DNA of 64,000 nucleotides from Caballeronia sp. dw_276 (GCF_018449635.1 NZ_JAAVUV010000002.1:558001-622000); one strand, 5' to 3'. Shown: positions 44,888-54,291, numbered from the stretch's first letter. A program made the numbers and translations. Notes: generated from the sequence alone by a model not told the origin.

Positions 44888-45897
44888 TCTCGGAAGATGA
44901 AGCTGTAAGCGTTTAACGCCGGCACGCCGCCAAGATGCGCGTAAAGCACCCTTGATCCCGCAGGAAATTCGCCGCGCTTGACCTTGTCGATCATCCCGTG
45001 CATCGACTTGCCTTCGTAGACCGGGTCGGTCAGCACGCCTTCCAGCTTTGCACAAAGCCGAATTGCATCGAGTGTGCCTTCATTCGGCAAACCATATTCA
45101 GGGCCGCCATAACGCTCGTCCAGAACGATATCCCTTGCCGTGATGTCGTGCCCTAGCTCGACCTGCTCAGCCGTTTGCCGCGCGATCCGGTGGATCTGCT
45201 CGCGAGTCTTTTCAGGCTTAGCCGACGCATCGATGCCGATCACGCGGTCCGCACGGCCATCGGCTGCAAAACCGACGACCATGCCCGCCTGCGTGCTGCC
45301 GGTCACCGAGCACACCACGATGTAATCGAACTTGAAGCCGAGTTCCGCTTCCTGCTGCCGCACTTCCTCGGCGAAGCCCACGAATCCAAGGCCGCCAAGC
45401 GGATGATCCGAGCAACCGGCAGGAATTGCGTAAGGTTTGCCGCCCGCCTGCCTGACGCTTTCCAGCGCGTCTTCCCAGCTTTTGCGAAAGCCGATATCGA
45501 AGCCATCCGCCACGAGGCGTACATCGGCGCCCATGATCCGCGACATCTGGATATTGCCGACGCGGTCGTAAACCGCATCCGAATAGTTGACCCAGTTTTC
45601 CTGCACCAGCACGCATTTCATGCCCAGATGCGCGGCGACGGCGGCAACCTGGCGCGTCTGATTCGACTGAATTCCGCCGATTGACACCAGCGTATCGCAG
45701 CCCTGCGCGATCGCCTCGGGGATCAGGTATTCGAGCTTGCGGGTTTTATTGCCGCCGAATGCAAGGCCGCTATTGCAGTCCTCGCGCTTGGCATACAACT
45801 CGACTTTCCCGCCAAGATGTTCCGATAAACGCTTGAGCGGTTGGATTGGCGTGGGGCCAAACGTCAATGCATGCCGCGGAAATTTCTTCAAGTTCAT
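44881..45897 (-). CDS. acdS: 1-aminocyclopropane-1-carboxylate (ACC) deaminase
   Basis: The 338-residue PLP enzyme cleaves ACC, the ethylene precursor, to 2-oxobutyrate and ammonia. All residues that separate true AcdS from D-cysteine desulfhydrase relatives are in place: PLP lysine K51 (GGNKTRK), nucleophile S78 (GIQSNQTRQ), Y268, Y294, E295 and L322. AGGAG lies upstream. It is divergent from an Lrp-type gene that matches its known activator AcdR. The trait is typical of plant-associated bacteria. Confidence 0.96.
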   Translation of the reverse strand: MNLKKFPRHALTFGPTPIQPLKRLSEHLGGKVELYAKREDCNSGLAFGGNKTRKLEYLIPEAIAQGCDTLVSIGGIQSNQTRQVAAVAAHLGMKCVLVQENWVNYSDAVYDRVGNIQMSRIMGADVRLVADGFDIGFRKSWEDALESVRQAGGKPYAIPAGCSDHPLGGLGFVGFAEEVRQQEAELGFKFDYIVVCSVTGSTQAGMVVGFAADGRADRVIGIDASAKPEKTREQIHRIARQTAEQVELGHDITARDIVLDERYGGPEYGLPNEGTLDAIRLCAKLEGVLTDPVYEGKSMHGMIDKVKRGEFPAGSRVLYAHLGGVPALNAYSFIFREG

Positions 45898-46056
45898 GTC
45901 TCGCTCCTGTGATCAGCCAGGTCGCCGCAACCATTTGCGTCGATACGAACATGTTAGAAAAATTCGTAGATAGCGGTGTTGCAAAGAAAAATGCTTTATC
46001 TTTATTAGCGCGGTTTAATCGGGCTATATGCTTAATTAAAGTTTGGGGAATCGCCT
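45898..46056. promoter_or_regulatory. acdS-acdR divergent control region
   Basis: This 159-bp gap has an AT-rich half next to acdR (around 45955-46040, with TTGCAAAGAAAAATGC). That fits the known pattern in which AcdR (Lrp-type) binds between the genes and activates acdS. I cannot place the exact Lrp box or the -35/-10 pairs with confidence. Confidence 0.5.
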
Positions 46057-46578
46057 ATGAACGCAACAACAATTCGTGCCAGTTCGCGTATCGCCGGGGA
46101 GAAGCCCGATTTTTCAGGCAACGAGGTTGATCGCGTCGACCGCGCGATTCTCAGGCAACTTCAACGCGATGCATCCATCTCCAATGTCGCACTTGCAGCG
46201 AAAGTGAATCTGAGCGCGCCGGCCTGCTTGCGCCGCGTGGAGAGGTTGAAGCAGGCGGGGTTTATCAGCGGCATTGTCGCGTTGCTTGCGCCAAAGAAAT
46301 TGAACGCCGGAATGCTGGTGATGATTGGCGTGGTGCTGGATCGATCAACGCCAGAGTCCTTCGCCGCCTTCGAAAAAGCCGCACAGAAAGTGTCCGGCTG
46401 CATGGAATGCCATGTGGTTACGGGGGAGTTTGATTACTTCATGCTGATCCGCACGCGCGACAGCGAGAGCTTCAACAAGCTGCATGCCGAACAATTGCTT
46501 TATTTGCCGGGCGTGCGGCAAGTGCGCAGCTTCATGGTGCTCAAGGAGATTTTATCGACCACGAGTTTTCCCGTATGA
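46057..46578 (+). CDS. acdR: Lrp/AsnC-family regulator AcdR of ACC deaminase
   Basis: The 173-residue Lrp-type regulator has a helix-turn-helix ([41 protein letters not shown]) and a RAM domain ([21 protein letters not shown]). It is divergent from acdS, the standard acdR position, and GGGGAA precedes the start. The extended N-terminus of about 20 residues before the DNA-binding domain is common in AcdR. Confidence 0.9.
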   Translation: MNATTIRASSRIAGEKPDFSGNEVDRVDRAILRQLQRDASISNVALAAKVNLSAPACLRRVERLKQAGFISGIVALLAPKKLNAGMLVMIGVVLDRSTPESFAAFEKAAQKVSGCMECHVVTGEFDYFMLIRTRDSESFNKLHAEQLLYLPGVRQVRSFMVLKEILSTTSFPV

Positions 46579-46636
46579 ACTCGATGGTCATATTAAAATG
46601 CCGTCGATACCTCAACCGGATAAGGGACTTTTACGC

Positions 46637-46966
46637 ATGGCATCGGACACGACCAATACGCAATTCGACAACGCCTCGATCATCAAACGCGCGAACATTT
46701 ACTTCGATGGAAAATGCGTGTCGCATACGGTCCTGCTCAGCGACGGCACGCGCAAGACGTTAGGCGTGATCTTCCCTGCATTGCTGACCTTTTCGACGCA
46801 AGCCGCCGAGCAGATCGACGTCAACGCCGGCCGCTGCCGCGTGCGAAACCCCGGTGAGGAACAATGGCGCGAGTACGGCCCGGGCGAATCCATCTCGGTG
46901 CCGGCGAATACCAGTTTCGATATTGAAGTGGTCGAGACGCTGGATTACGTCTGCCACTATTTTTAA
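46637..46966 (+). CDS. ppnP: pyrimidine/purine nucleoside phosphorylase PpnP
   Basis: The 109-residue small cupin protein of the PpnP (YaiE) family phosphorolyses nucleosides to base and ribose-1-phosphate. Visible features are [37 protein letters not shown], the [10 protein letters not shown] segment, and the [24 protein letters not shown] ending that is characteristic of the family. AAGGGA precedes the ATG; an upstream ATG at 46598 lacks a ribosome binding site. It is convergent with tssJ. Confidence 0.92.
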   Translation: MASDTTNTQFDNASIIKRANIYFDGKCVSHTVLLSDGTRKTLGVIFPALLTFSTQAAEQIDVNAGRCRVRNPGEEQWREYGPGESISVPANTSFDIEVVETLDYVCHYF

Positions 46967-46988
46967 GTTGGTTGAGCCCGGCCAGATG

Positions 46989-47678
46989 CTAGTCGACCGG
47001 TCGCGCCCAGTCATCCCGTGAAGATGCGACCTTCGCTGTTGGTTTCGATACCGCGCCTTGCGTCGTCGATACCGTTTTGGGCGGCTGAGGGTCGGTCGCC
47101 GGTCGAGGCGTACTGCGCACCGTTGCCTGTCGGGTGCCGGCCGGCGATCCCTTGCCGACAAGCGCCATCGAACTATCCTTCACCTCGATGCGAACCGGGT
47201 CGCTCTGTTTCCACTGCTTGCGTGGCATCACCATCCGCCATGTAGCGCGTTGACTGTCCTCCCGAAAGAACGCAACGACCGCAACGAACTGCGCGTCGTC
47301 ATTCATCGGCTCGCTGATGCTCGCGTTCGCATCCGGTCGAAGCACGACATCCGTTGTGCTCAACAGGTCGGGCTTCAAGGCATCCAGATCATTGCTCTCC
47401 AATTGCGCATAGTCGAGCTGCTCGAACGCTTGTGGCGTCTTCAATTGATATACCCGAATCACCGTCGATAACGATTGCCCCGCGCCACTTGTGTTGACCG
47501 ATGACCGGCTGATGAGGTCGAGGTTCATCGTCCTGATCTGGGTTGTGAATGCCCATTTCGCTGCGTCCACTGTGCCGGTTTTGACGGATTGGGCTACGCC
47601 GCAGCCGCCGATGGCTAAGGTGGCGCATAGCACGACGCTTAGGCTTGCGCCGCGTTTGGTTCTGTCGCTCATTTGCAT
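46989..47678 (-). CDS. tssJ: type VI secretion lipoprotein TssJ
   Basis: The 229-residue protein has a lipoprotein signal (LSVVLCATLAIGGC) followed by a TssJ-like beta domain (TVIRVYQLKTPQAFEQLDYAQLESNDLDALKPDLLSTTDVVLRPDANASI region and FVAVVAFFREDSQRATWRM). An extra C-terminal tail of about 60 residues is rich in Thr, Pro and Lys. TssJ anchors TssM to the outer membrane. Its ATG overlaps the tssG stop (TAATG). It belongs to the partial second T6SS set, while the main locus lacks tssJ. Confidence 0.88.
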   Translation of the reverse strand: MQMSDRTKRGASLSVVLCATLAIGGCGVAQSVKTGTVDAAKWAFTTQIRTMNLDLISRSSVNTSGAGQSLSTVIRVYQLKTPQAFEQLDYAQLESNDLDALKPDLLSTTDVVLRPDANASISEPMNDDAQFVAVVAFFREDSQRATWRMVMPRKQWKQSDPVRIEVKDSSMALVGKGSPAGTRQATVRSTPRPATDPQPPKTVSTTQGAVSKPTAKVASSRDDWARPVD

Positions 47679-48688
47679 TATTCCGTTTTGTCGCTTTGAC
47701 CATTCCATATGCCAAGCTGCACGCGCGTGATCGCGCCTGTTCTGTATGGGCGCTCGACCTGTTCCAATTGGCTCGTGTACCCAAGGCGAACCTGATCCGA
47801 AGCAATGTCCGCCCGTGGCATCAGTTCCGGCGAGACGTGCATTTCCAGATGTACATTTGCCTCGTATCCGAGATAAAAGCGCAGCAACGCCATAATTTCG
47901 CTGTGAACTTGGCGACCAGGCGTGAGGCCCAACACCGACTCGCATGTTGTCGGCGTGATGACCACCCGCACGCAGTTACCGCGATCGTAGAAACCGCGTC
48001 CGAGTACGCAGTTCTCGCCCAATGCCGTCGGTTCGAACTCGTCCAGATGAATCCAGACCGGATGGAATTCGGTGACCATGATGGTTGCATCGGGCACGGC
48101 ATGTTGCAGCACGCCCGCAAGACCTTCAGCCGTGCGCGTGCGCTGGCTGGCAAGACCCAACATTGAAAGCAGCTTGCGCGTGCCAACCGTCTGCTCGATT
48201 GCGGGATGCCCGATCCCCAATCCCACGAGACTGACGAGACACCGCGAGACATCGTCCGTACCGCCCTTTTTGAAACCCGCTGGAAAGCGATACTTCCTCC
48301 ATGCCCTGTAAAACTGCGTCGCGATCCGATGATGAAACATATCGAGAAACGCGGACAGCGGCTCGGCGCCATCGCGGTTCTGCGCGATTTCATCGATGAA
48401 ATACGATGGCATGCGCGCGTCGACGCCGTAGAGCCCTAGAAATGTGGTGCGCACAGATGCAGGTTTGGATACGTCGTTGTAGTCATATTCAACCGCATCG
48501 ATCTCCTTGCCCGGAAAGCCCAGACGATGTCGCGAGCGGAACCGGATCGGATCGCTCGATGGGGAGTCCGTCGTACCAAGCGGCGCGACATCCGGCCTTG
48601 CAAGCTCAAGCAACTCGCAGAAGCGCATGAAGTTCATCTGCATGGCGTTCTGCAGCAACGCGGGTAATAACGCAGGAAGCGGGGCGTT
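47678..48688 (-). CDS. tssG: TssG of a second T6SS lineage
   Basis: The 336-residue second TssG has MNFMRFCELLELARPDVAPLG near the N-terminus, LGLYGVDARMPSYFIDEIAQ, the FLDMFHHRIATQFYRAWRKYRF block and LGYTSQLE near the C-terminus. It is full length but clearly different from the TssG of the main locus. The best start is TTG 48688, which overlaps the tssF' stop (TTGA) and follows AAGGAG by seven bases. It is coupled to tssJ downstream. Confidence 0.85.
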   Translation of the reverse strand, partial: NAPLPALLPALLQNAMQMNFMRFCELLELARPDVAPLGTTDSPSSDPIRFRSRHRLGFPGKEIDAVEYDYNDVSKPASVRTTFLGLYGVDARMPSYFIDEIAQNRDGAEPLSAFLDMFHHRIATQFYRAWRKYRFPAGFKKGGTDDVSRCLVSLVGLGIGHPAIEQTVGTRKLLSMLGLASQRTRTAEGLAGVLQHAVPDATIMVTEFHPVWIHLDEFEPTALGENCVLGRGFYDRGNCVRVVITPTTCESVLGLTPGRQVHSEIMALLRFYLGYEANVHLEMHVSPELMPRADIASDQVRLGYTSQLEQVERPYRTGAITRVQLGIWNGQSDKTE

Positions 48689-49494
48689 CAAAATGGCGCT
48701 CCTTCGCCCTTGCAATCGGCGAACGTGATGCGGCGCCCCGTGGGCAACGACACGATCACAAGCCGCGTGTACAGATTTACCGTGGCATAAAGCGCGAGAA
48801 AGCGGTTCAGCATTTCGCCGAACAACGCGAGGTCACCATTGCCTGCAAACTTGTCGCTTTGAAGCGTGACTTCGATTTCCACGCCGCGCAGCAAGCCGCC
48901 TTTGACGAGCTTTTGCAGCGGACGGTGTTTGACATCGGTGATTGCTTCAATGCGCCGGCGATTCAGTTCGCCATCGGTCCAGTCGTAGAGCGCGAGCGAG
49001 CCACGCAGGATTTCGGCATCTAGGAGCGACAGATAGTTGGGTGCAAGGTGAGACAGCACGCGCCAGTGAAACCGGTCGCCAGTTGGCGGATAAACGGGCA
49101 ACGTGGGCGCAGTCAGATTTCTCACCAATGCCACGTTCGTAAAGCCGCCGCGCGTGCGATCGATGCTGGCTTCTCTTAAGCCTTTGCGCGGAAGCATGCC
49201 GTTCGTGCCCGTCACCGAAAGCGACAGCGTTTCGTCTTGCAACGCGGTCTTGCTTTCCCACGCGTGTCCACCCAGCACCACCCACGTATCGAAGCGCCCC
49301 GACGGCCCGCGTCGTGAGCGAGTGTGGAAATAGCGCTCGGGCATCTCATGTCGCAACATGCCGCCGCGATGACGAAACGATGCAAACGGCGCGTACTCGA
49401 ACCGCGAACCGTTCGAGGTCTCGAAGCCGACAACCTCATCAACCGAATACGCTTCGACAAAATCCCCGCTCTTTTTCACGGCATGTACGCGATA
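48688..49494 (-). pseudogene. tssF: TssF, 5'-truncated remnant
   Basis: About 268 codons match only the C-terminal part of TssF. They correspond to roughly residue 345 onward of the 618-residue copy in the main locus: VEAYSVDEVVG aligns with FEVYQIQGVTG, and VYPPTGDRFHWRVLSHLAPNYLSLLD with the matching block. Homology reaches codon TAT 49492-49494. The next codon upstream is TGA (49495-49497), inside the clpV remnant that runs the other way. The frame stays intact to the stop and a GTG at 49479 could start translation, so the loss may be recent. The N-terminal baseplate half is missing. Confidence 0.85.
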
Positions 49495-49496
49495 TC
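49491..49496. other. junction of truncated tssF and truncated clpV at GATATC
   Basis: On the minus strand, tssF homology starts at TAT 49494-49492. On the plus strand, clpV homology starts at TAT 49493-49495 ([12 protein letters not shown]). Both begin inside the same 6-bp palindrome GATATC. This marks the end points of a deletion or rearrangement. Confidence 0.8.
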
Positions 49497-50239
49497 AGGA
49501 AGCGCATACCGTGTCTCAGCTAAAGGGCTCGCCGCCGGGATACGTCGGTTATGGACAAGGTGGCGTGCTGACTGAAGCCGTGCGTCGCCGGCCTTATAGC
49601 GTGATTCTTCTGGACGAAGTCGAGAAGGCGCATCGCGATGTGCTCAACGTGTTTTATCAAGTCTTCGATCGCGGTTTCATGCGCGATGGCGAAGGACGTG
49701 TCATCGATTTCCGCAATACGGTGATTGTGATGACATCGAATCTGGGCAGCGAGCAGATCATGGCCGCGCAAGATGCCGCTCAGGCAGCCGCTCAGGCAGC
49801 CGCTCATGAAGCCGGCGGCGATGTGACCACAAGCATGCTGATGGAAGCGATCAGGCCCGAGTTGATCGCTCATTTTCAGCCGGCGCTGCTTGCGCGGTTC
49901 CAGACGGTGGTCTATCGGCCGTTGTCTGTTGAAGCGATGACGACCATCGTGAGGATGAAACTCATGAAAGTGGCCCAGCGAATCGAACGCAAGTTTGATC
50001 TACCGCTGATCTGCGACGATGCGTTGATTGGCGAACTGGTACGCGCATGTCAGTTGCCGGATTCGGGCGCGCGCAATATCGACAGCTTGTTGGATCAGCA
50101 GATCCTGCCCGTGCTGTCGCGCGAATTGCTTTTGCGGGCGGCGCAAGACACGAAGGCTGGCGCAATCAAACTTTCGTATTCGGATGATGACGGAATCGGC
50201 GTTGAGTTCGATATGTCCACAGAAAGCACGAAACCATGA
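49493..50239 (+). pseudogene. clpV: ClpV (TssH), 5'-truncated remnant
   Basis: About 248 codons correspond to the C-terminal quarter of ClpV. They begin at [34 protein letters not shown] and continue with [22 protein letters not shown] and FRNTVIVMTSNLGSEQI to the D2-small domain. The N-domain, first AAA+ module and second Walker A are missing. An ATG at 49511 could start translation, but the product could not hydrolyse ATP. It contains a 12-bp tandem repeat. Its stop overlaps the tssE start by 4 bp. Confidence 0.88.
49775..49810 (+). repeat. 12-bp tandem repeat in clpV remnant
   Basis: GCCGCTCAGGCA occurs twice in a row (49775-49786, 49787-49798) and a third copy is partly changed (GCCGCTCATGAA). 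It encodes an alanine/glutamine-rich loop (AAQAAAQ). It keeps the frame and looks like slippage expansion in a surface loop. Confidence 0.8.
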
Positions 50240-50658
50240 CCCGAGGCGGCCCCGGATTATTCGAAGCATTGACGGGTCACTTTGCCAACGGCGATCCGAT
50301 TCACCTGCACAAGCCCAACGACCAAACCTTCCTGTCGGTGCGCGACAACATCCAGCGGATCTTGAACAGCCGCCGCGATTCGCTCGCGCATTTGCCGGAT
50401 TATGGGCTCGGTGATCTGTCGAAGATTTATCGGCACATGCCCGCGTCGGCGCATACGTTGCAGCGAGAAATCGAAAGTACGTTGCTCAAATACGAGCCGC
50501 GTTTGAGCGCCATCGAAATCGAGGCGGCTGAAAAACAGGACGACATGCTGCTCAGTTTCACGATGACATGTCACTTGCATAAAACCGGGCTCGTGCGTTT
50601 CGGCACGCATTTCGCGCCTGATGGGAAAGCACGCCTCACCACGCAGGAAGAGGGCTAA
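50236..50658 (+). CDS. tssE: TssE of a second T6SS lineage
   Basis: The 140-residue gp25-like baseplate protein has GLFEALTGHF near the N-terminus, SVRDNIQRILNSRRDSLAHLPDYGLGDLSKIY and EIESTLLKYEPRLSAIEIE. It is complete and differs strongly from TssE of the main locus, and it resembles the shorter enterobacterial-type TssE. Its ATG overlaps the clpV remnant stop, so it was the next gene in the lost operon. It is convergent with the phosphodiesterase gene (4-bp overlap). Confidence 0.87.
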   Translation: MTRGGPGLFEALTGHFANGDPIHLHKPNDQTFLSVRDNIQRILNSRRDSLAHLPDYGLGDLSKIYRHMPASAHTLQREIESTLLKYEPRLSAIEIEAAEKQDDMLLSFTMTCHLHKTGLVRFGTHFAPDGKARLTTQEEG

Positions 50659-51488
50659 TCCACCAACGCCCCATCTTCATCGAAGAAAGGATACGGACCA
50701 TCAAACTGCTCGACATACGCATGATGTGAAACCAGCCCGACATCCGCGTTCCAATAATGCAGCGCGAACGCGCCGGGCTCAAGCACGAATCGCGATGGCG
50801 CATCGGCGTGCAGATCGAGCACGACCTGATGCGCGGTCGATGGCGCTATCGATGCGATCGTTCCGCCAAAGCGACGATGCACCGGCCGATGCACATGCCC
50901 GCACAACACGCGTTCCACGTTCGGATGCTTTGCGATCAGCGCTTCGAGCTTGGCGGCAGCTTCGGCATCGAGCGCCATGTCGTCCATATGCCCGATACCG
51001 GTCGCAAACGGCGGATGATGCAACGCGACGATAACCGGTCGCCCACGTGCCTTGTCCAGCTGACGTTCGAGCCATTGCAGACGAGCATCGCACAAGGTGC
51101 CGGGGCTCGATTGGGGAACCTGCGAATCCAGCGCGATCACGCGCAACTCGCCAAGGTCGAAAGCGAATTGCACAAAGTCGGTACCTGTACCCTCTTTCTG
51201 CAAATAATCGGCATCGAAGACTTTGCGCAGCGTAGCGCGATCGTCGTGGTTTCCGACCATCAAATACACGGGCATTGTCAGCGGCTTCAAACAATCGGCC
51301 ACGTGCCGATACTCCTCCACCGTCCCAAAGTCCGTCAGATCACCGGTCACCAAAACCGCATCGGGTCGTGGACTCATTGTGTTCAAGCGCTCAACGGTCT
51401 GACGCAGGCAAGCTGCGGTATCGACCTTGCGGTAAGCCAGCGCGCCAGGAACCTTGATATGCAGGTCGGAAATCTGAGCTAACAGCAT
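50655..51488 (-). CDS. metallophosphoesterase, CpdA/GpdQ-like phosphodiesterase
   Basis: The 277-residue class III phosphodiesterase has the full metal-site set: QISDLHI, GDLTDFG, VGNHDDR, VALHHPP and GHVHRP. Relatives cleave cyclic nucleotides or glycerophosphodiesters. No signal peptide is visible, so it acts in the cytosol. It is the last gene of an ABC importer operon, 20 bp after the ATPase gene. That suggests it breaks down a phosphodiester brought in by the importer (inference). Confidence 0.87.
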   Translation of the reverse strand: MLLAQISDLHIKVPGALAYRKVDTAACLRQTVERLNTMSPRPDAVLVTGDLTDFGTVEEYRHVADCLKPLTMPVYLMVGNHDDRATLRKVFDADYLQKEGTGTDFVQFAFDLGELRVIALDSQVPQSSPGTLCDARLQWLERQLDKARGRPVIVALHHPPFATGIGHMDDMALDAEAAAKLEALIAKHPNVERVLCGHVHRPVHRRFGGTIASIAPSTAHQVVLDLHADAPSRFVLEPGAFALHYWNADVGLVSHHAYVEQFDGPYPFFDEDGALVD

Positions 51489-51508
51489 GACAACATTCTC
51501 CTGATGTT

Positions 51509-52567
51509 TTAGTGCAGTGCGACCCAGCCTTCGTCGCGTACCGATATGCCTACAATAGTCCCCTGCGCCAGTTCGACGCGTCCGGGGACATCGACTATCA
51601 CCGCATCTGCGGCGGCGTCCTTGATCTTGAGACGCGTGCGTTCACCGAGGAACATCGCCGACTCGACTGCGCCTCGCAATTGTGCGGCCTCGGGGTTGAC
51701 GAGTTCGGCGTCCTCGGGCCGGAAAAATACTTCCGTGCGCGCGCCGTCACGAACGCGCAATCGAGCGACGAGCCCCTGTACGTTGATCGTGCCTCCGGGC
51801 GCAACAAACGCATCATCGCGGCACTCGCCCGCGACGCGATTCAACGTGCCGATGAACTGCGCGACCGCGCGCGTCGCTGGCTGATAATAGATCTCGCGCG
51901 GCGTTCCGCACTGCTCGATCCGCCCTGCACTCATCACAACAATACGATCGGCAAGCGCCATCGCCTCCGACTGGTCGTGCGTCACATAGATGCTCGTCAC
52001 GCGAAGCTCGCGCAGCAGCGCATTCATCTCGGCACGCAGCGTTTCGCGCAGACGTGCATCGAGTGCGGTCAGGGGTTCATCGAGCAACAATACGCGTGGT
52101 CGTGGCGCCAATGCGCGCGCAAGCGCAACGCGCTGCCGCTGACCACCGGACAGCTCGGTGATGGGCTTGTCGGCGTGCGCGGTGAGTTCGGTCATCGCCA
52201 GCAATTCATCGACCCGGCGACGCGCCGCCGACGCTTCCACTTTCTGAATCCGCAGACCATAACCCACGTTGCCGCGCACCGTGAGGTTCGGAAACAACGC
52301 GTAGTTCTGAAAGACCATGCCGACCTGCCGACGCTCGATGGGCAGCGCGGTGACATCGTCGGCGCCGAAGCGGACGTGTCCGCCCGCGTCGGGCTTTTCG
52401 AGTCCGGCGATAAGGCGCAACGTCGTGGTCTTGCCGCAGCCCGACGGCCCGAGCAACACCAACGTTTCGCCGGGTTCTATCGATAAATCCACGGGCTCGA
52501 GAACGCGTTGTCCGCGGAACGTTTTCGCGCATCGGCTGAGGGTGACGGGAACGGCTTCAAGTCTCAT
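51509..52567 (-). CDS. ABC transporter ATP-binding protein
   Basis: The 352-residue importer ATPase of the Fe3+/spermidine/2-aminoethylphosphonate type has Walker A GPSGCGKTTT, the Q-loop MVFQNYALFPNLTV, signature LSGGQRQR, Walker B VLLLDEPLTALD and the switch THDQSEAMALADRI. A C-terminal TOBE-like domain of about 110 residues follows. Its start overlaps the permease stop by 4 bp. The operon order is lacI, binding protein, permease, permease, ATPase, phosphodiesterase. Confidence 0.92.
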   Translation of the reverse strand: MRLEAVPVTLSRCAKTFRGQRVLEPVDLSIEPGETLVLLGPSGCGKTTTLRLIAGLEKPDAGGHVRFGADDVTALPIERRQVGMVFQNYALFPNLTVRGNVGYGLRIQKVEASAARRRVDELLAMTELTAHADKPITELSGGQRQRVALARALAPRPRVLLLDEPLTALDARLRETLRAEMNALLRELRVTSIYVTHDQSEAMALADRIVVMSAGRIEQCGTPREIYYQPATRAVAQFIGTLNRVAGECRDDAFVAPGGTINVQGLVARLRVRDGARTEVFFRPEDAELVNPEAAQLRGAVESAMFLGERTRLKIKDAAADAVIVDVPGRVELAQGTIVGISVRDEGWVALH

Positions 52568-53457
52568 CGTGCGGTCTTTACAGTTGGTGTTTGAACGGGC
52601 AACGCGCCAGGGACACGCCTCGATTCACGCTTGCGCTTCGCCGCCGCGCGGGCGCTTTGTGCGCCGGCTGGATCGACGCCGAGCCACTGCATCGCGATCA
52701 ACAGCGGCATTGTCATCAATAGAAAAAGTATCGTGTATGCGCTGCCAATTTCAAGGCGCATCGACGCATACGCGTCTGCAAGTCCGACGGGCAGCGTCTT
52801 GGTATCGGGCGTATGCAGCATCCACGTCAGGTTGAATTCGCCGATAGACAATGTCAGTACTGCCAGGGCGCCGGCAACAATGCCGGGCCTTGCATTAGGC
52901 AACACGATGGTAACGAACCGCTGCGTGAACGACGCACCCAGACTCGCCGCACCTTCTTCCATCGTGCGCAAATCCGTTCCGGCGCAAACGGCCGCGACCG
53001 AGCGCACCATGAACGGCAGCGTGAAGACCACGTGCCCAGCCACGATGAACCACATGCTGGACCGGAAGGCGCTCCATCCGCCATACACGGAAAGCAACGC
53101 GAGCGCCGTGGCGAGTCCCGGCAACGCAATCGGCAAGACGAGCAACTCTTCGATCCATCTTGCCGAGCGGCTGTTGCTGCGCGCGAGCGCATAGGCTGCG
53201 GGCACGCCGATCGCAAGCGTGATGGCGAGCGTGGCGAGCGCGATTTCTATCGATAACCAGACCGAACCTTGATACATCGCCCACACTTGTTCGAGCCACT
53301 TGAGCGTGAGTCCGCTCGATACACCGCGAAAATAGTTGACGGTCAAACCGGCCATGACCGACATCACCACAGGCACGACCATGAACGCAACGAGCGCGAG
53401 CGTGACCACCGTTTGCGCCGCCACGAGCAGACCGCGCGGCTTCATGAATTCAGGCAT
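52564..53457 (-). CDS. ABC transporter permease
   Basis: The 297-residue inner-membrane permease has about six hydrophobic helices, beginning LVAAQTVVTLALVAFMVVPVVMSVMAG. An EAA-type loop is seen at MEEGAASLGASFTQRFVTIVLPNARPGI. It is the second of two permeases in the operon and forms the heterodimeric channel with the 53467-54291 product. A charged C-terminal tail (AAAKRKRESRRV) faces the cytoplasm. Confidence 0.88.
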   Translation of the reverse strand: MPEFMKPRGLLVAAQTVVTLALVAFMVVPVVMSVMAGLTVNYFRGVSSGLTLKWLEQVWAMYQGSVWLSIEIALATLAITLAIGVPAAYALARSNSRSARWIEELLVLPIALPGLATALALLSVYGGWSAFRSSMWFIVAGHVVFTLPFMVRSVAAVCAGTDLRTMEEGAASLGASFTQRFVTIVLPNARPGIVAGALAVLTLSIGEFNLTWMLHTPDTKTLPVGLADAYASMRLEIGSAYTILFLLMTMPLLIAMQWLGVDPAGAQSARAAAKRKRESRRVPGALPVQTPTVKTAR

Positions 53458-53466
53458 CGAGTAACC

Positions 53467-54291
53467 TCATGCAGTGGCCGCAACCGTCGCGCCCGTGAGG
53501 CTGCGCGCAACCGCAAGCACGGCCCATGTAACGAGTCCAAGCACGATCGACAACGCCGCCGCCGTCGCCAGATTCGCGTTGAGCGTGAACTCGGTGTAGA
53601 TGGTCATCGGCAGGACGTCGAGGTCGGTGGCGAGCGTGAACGCGGTGCCGAATGCGCCCATCGCGGTTGCGAAACAGACGGCGCCGGCCGCGATCAACGC
53701 GGGCATCAGCGCAGGCAGGACGACATCGGCGAAAATCCGCCATGGCGATGCACCCAGCGAACGCGCCGCCTCTTCCAGCGATGCATCGAGCTTGGTTGCG
53801 GCCGCCATGACCGTCACGATGACGCGCGGTATCGAGAAATACAGGTAACCGAGAAACAGGCCGCTGAGCGAATACGCGAACACCCAGCGATCGCCCGTAA
53901 GCCGCGTGGAGATGGCGCCAATCAAACCCTGGCGCCCCGCGAGCATGATCACCATGAAGCCCACCACCACGCCCGGAAATGCGAGCGGAAATGTCAGCAG
54001 CGCGACCAACAAGCGCTTCGCGGGGACATTGCGGCGAGCGAGAAACAACCCCGCCACCGTCGATAACACCAGCGTTGCTGCCGTCACCGCGACCGACAAC
54101 GCGATCGTCGCAAACAAGCTATGCAGATAGCGCGCGTTCGTCAGCACCTCGCGATACGCGGTGAACGCATTGGGCACGGCGCTCGCCTGCAGCAACGCGA
54201 CGAGCGGCAGCAGCCAGAACGCGATGAACACCGCGAGCGCGGGCGCGAGCAACGCAATGCGTGCGCGCGTGGAGAAGGTGGAATCTTGCAT
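53467..54291 (-). CDS. ABC transporter permease
   Basis: The 274-residue permease has an N-terminal helix (ALLAPALAVFIAFWLLPLVALLQ), several further membrane spans and the EAA loop LEEAARSLGASPWRIFADVVLPALMPAL. It is the first permease gene of the operon, 9 bp after the binding-protein stop. The pair resembles PhnU/PhnV- and PotB/PotC-type permeases. Confidence 0.88.
   Translation of the reverse strand: MQDSTFSTRARIALLAPALAVFIAFWLLPLVALLQASAVPNAFTAYREVLTNARYLHSLFATIALSVAVTAATLVLSTVAGLFLARRNVPAKRLLVALLTFPLAFPGVVVGFMVIMLAGRQGLIGAISTRLTGDRWVFAYSLSGLFLGYLYFSIPRVIVTVMAAATKLDASLEEAARSLGASPWRIFADVVLPALMPALIAAGAVCFATAMGAFGTAFTLATDLDVLPMTIYTEFTLNANLATAAALSIVLGLVTWAVLAVARSLTGATVAATA

Noticed and set aside
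49491..49496. Explaining the tssF/clpV junction as a cloning artefact at the EcoRV site GATATC
   Set aside because: Possible in principle, but modern assemblies are not built from EcoRV clones, and the frames on both sides look native. Kept as a biological junction, with read support listed as the check.
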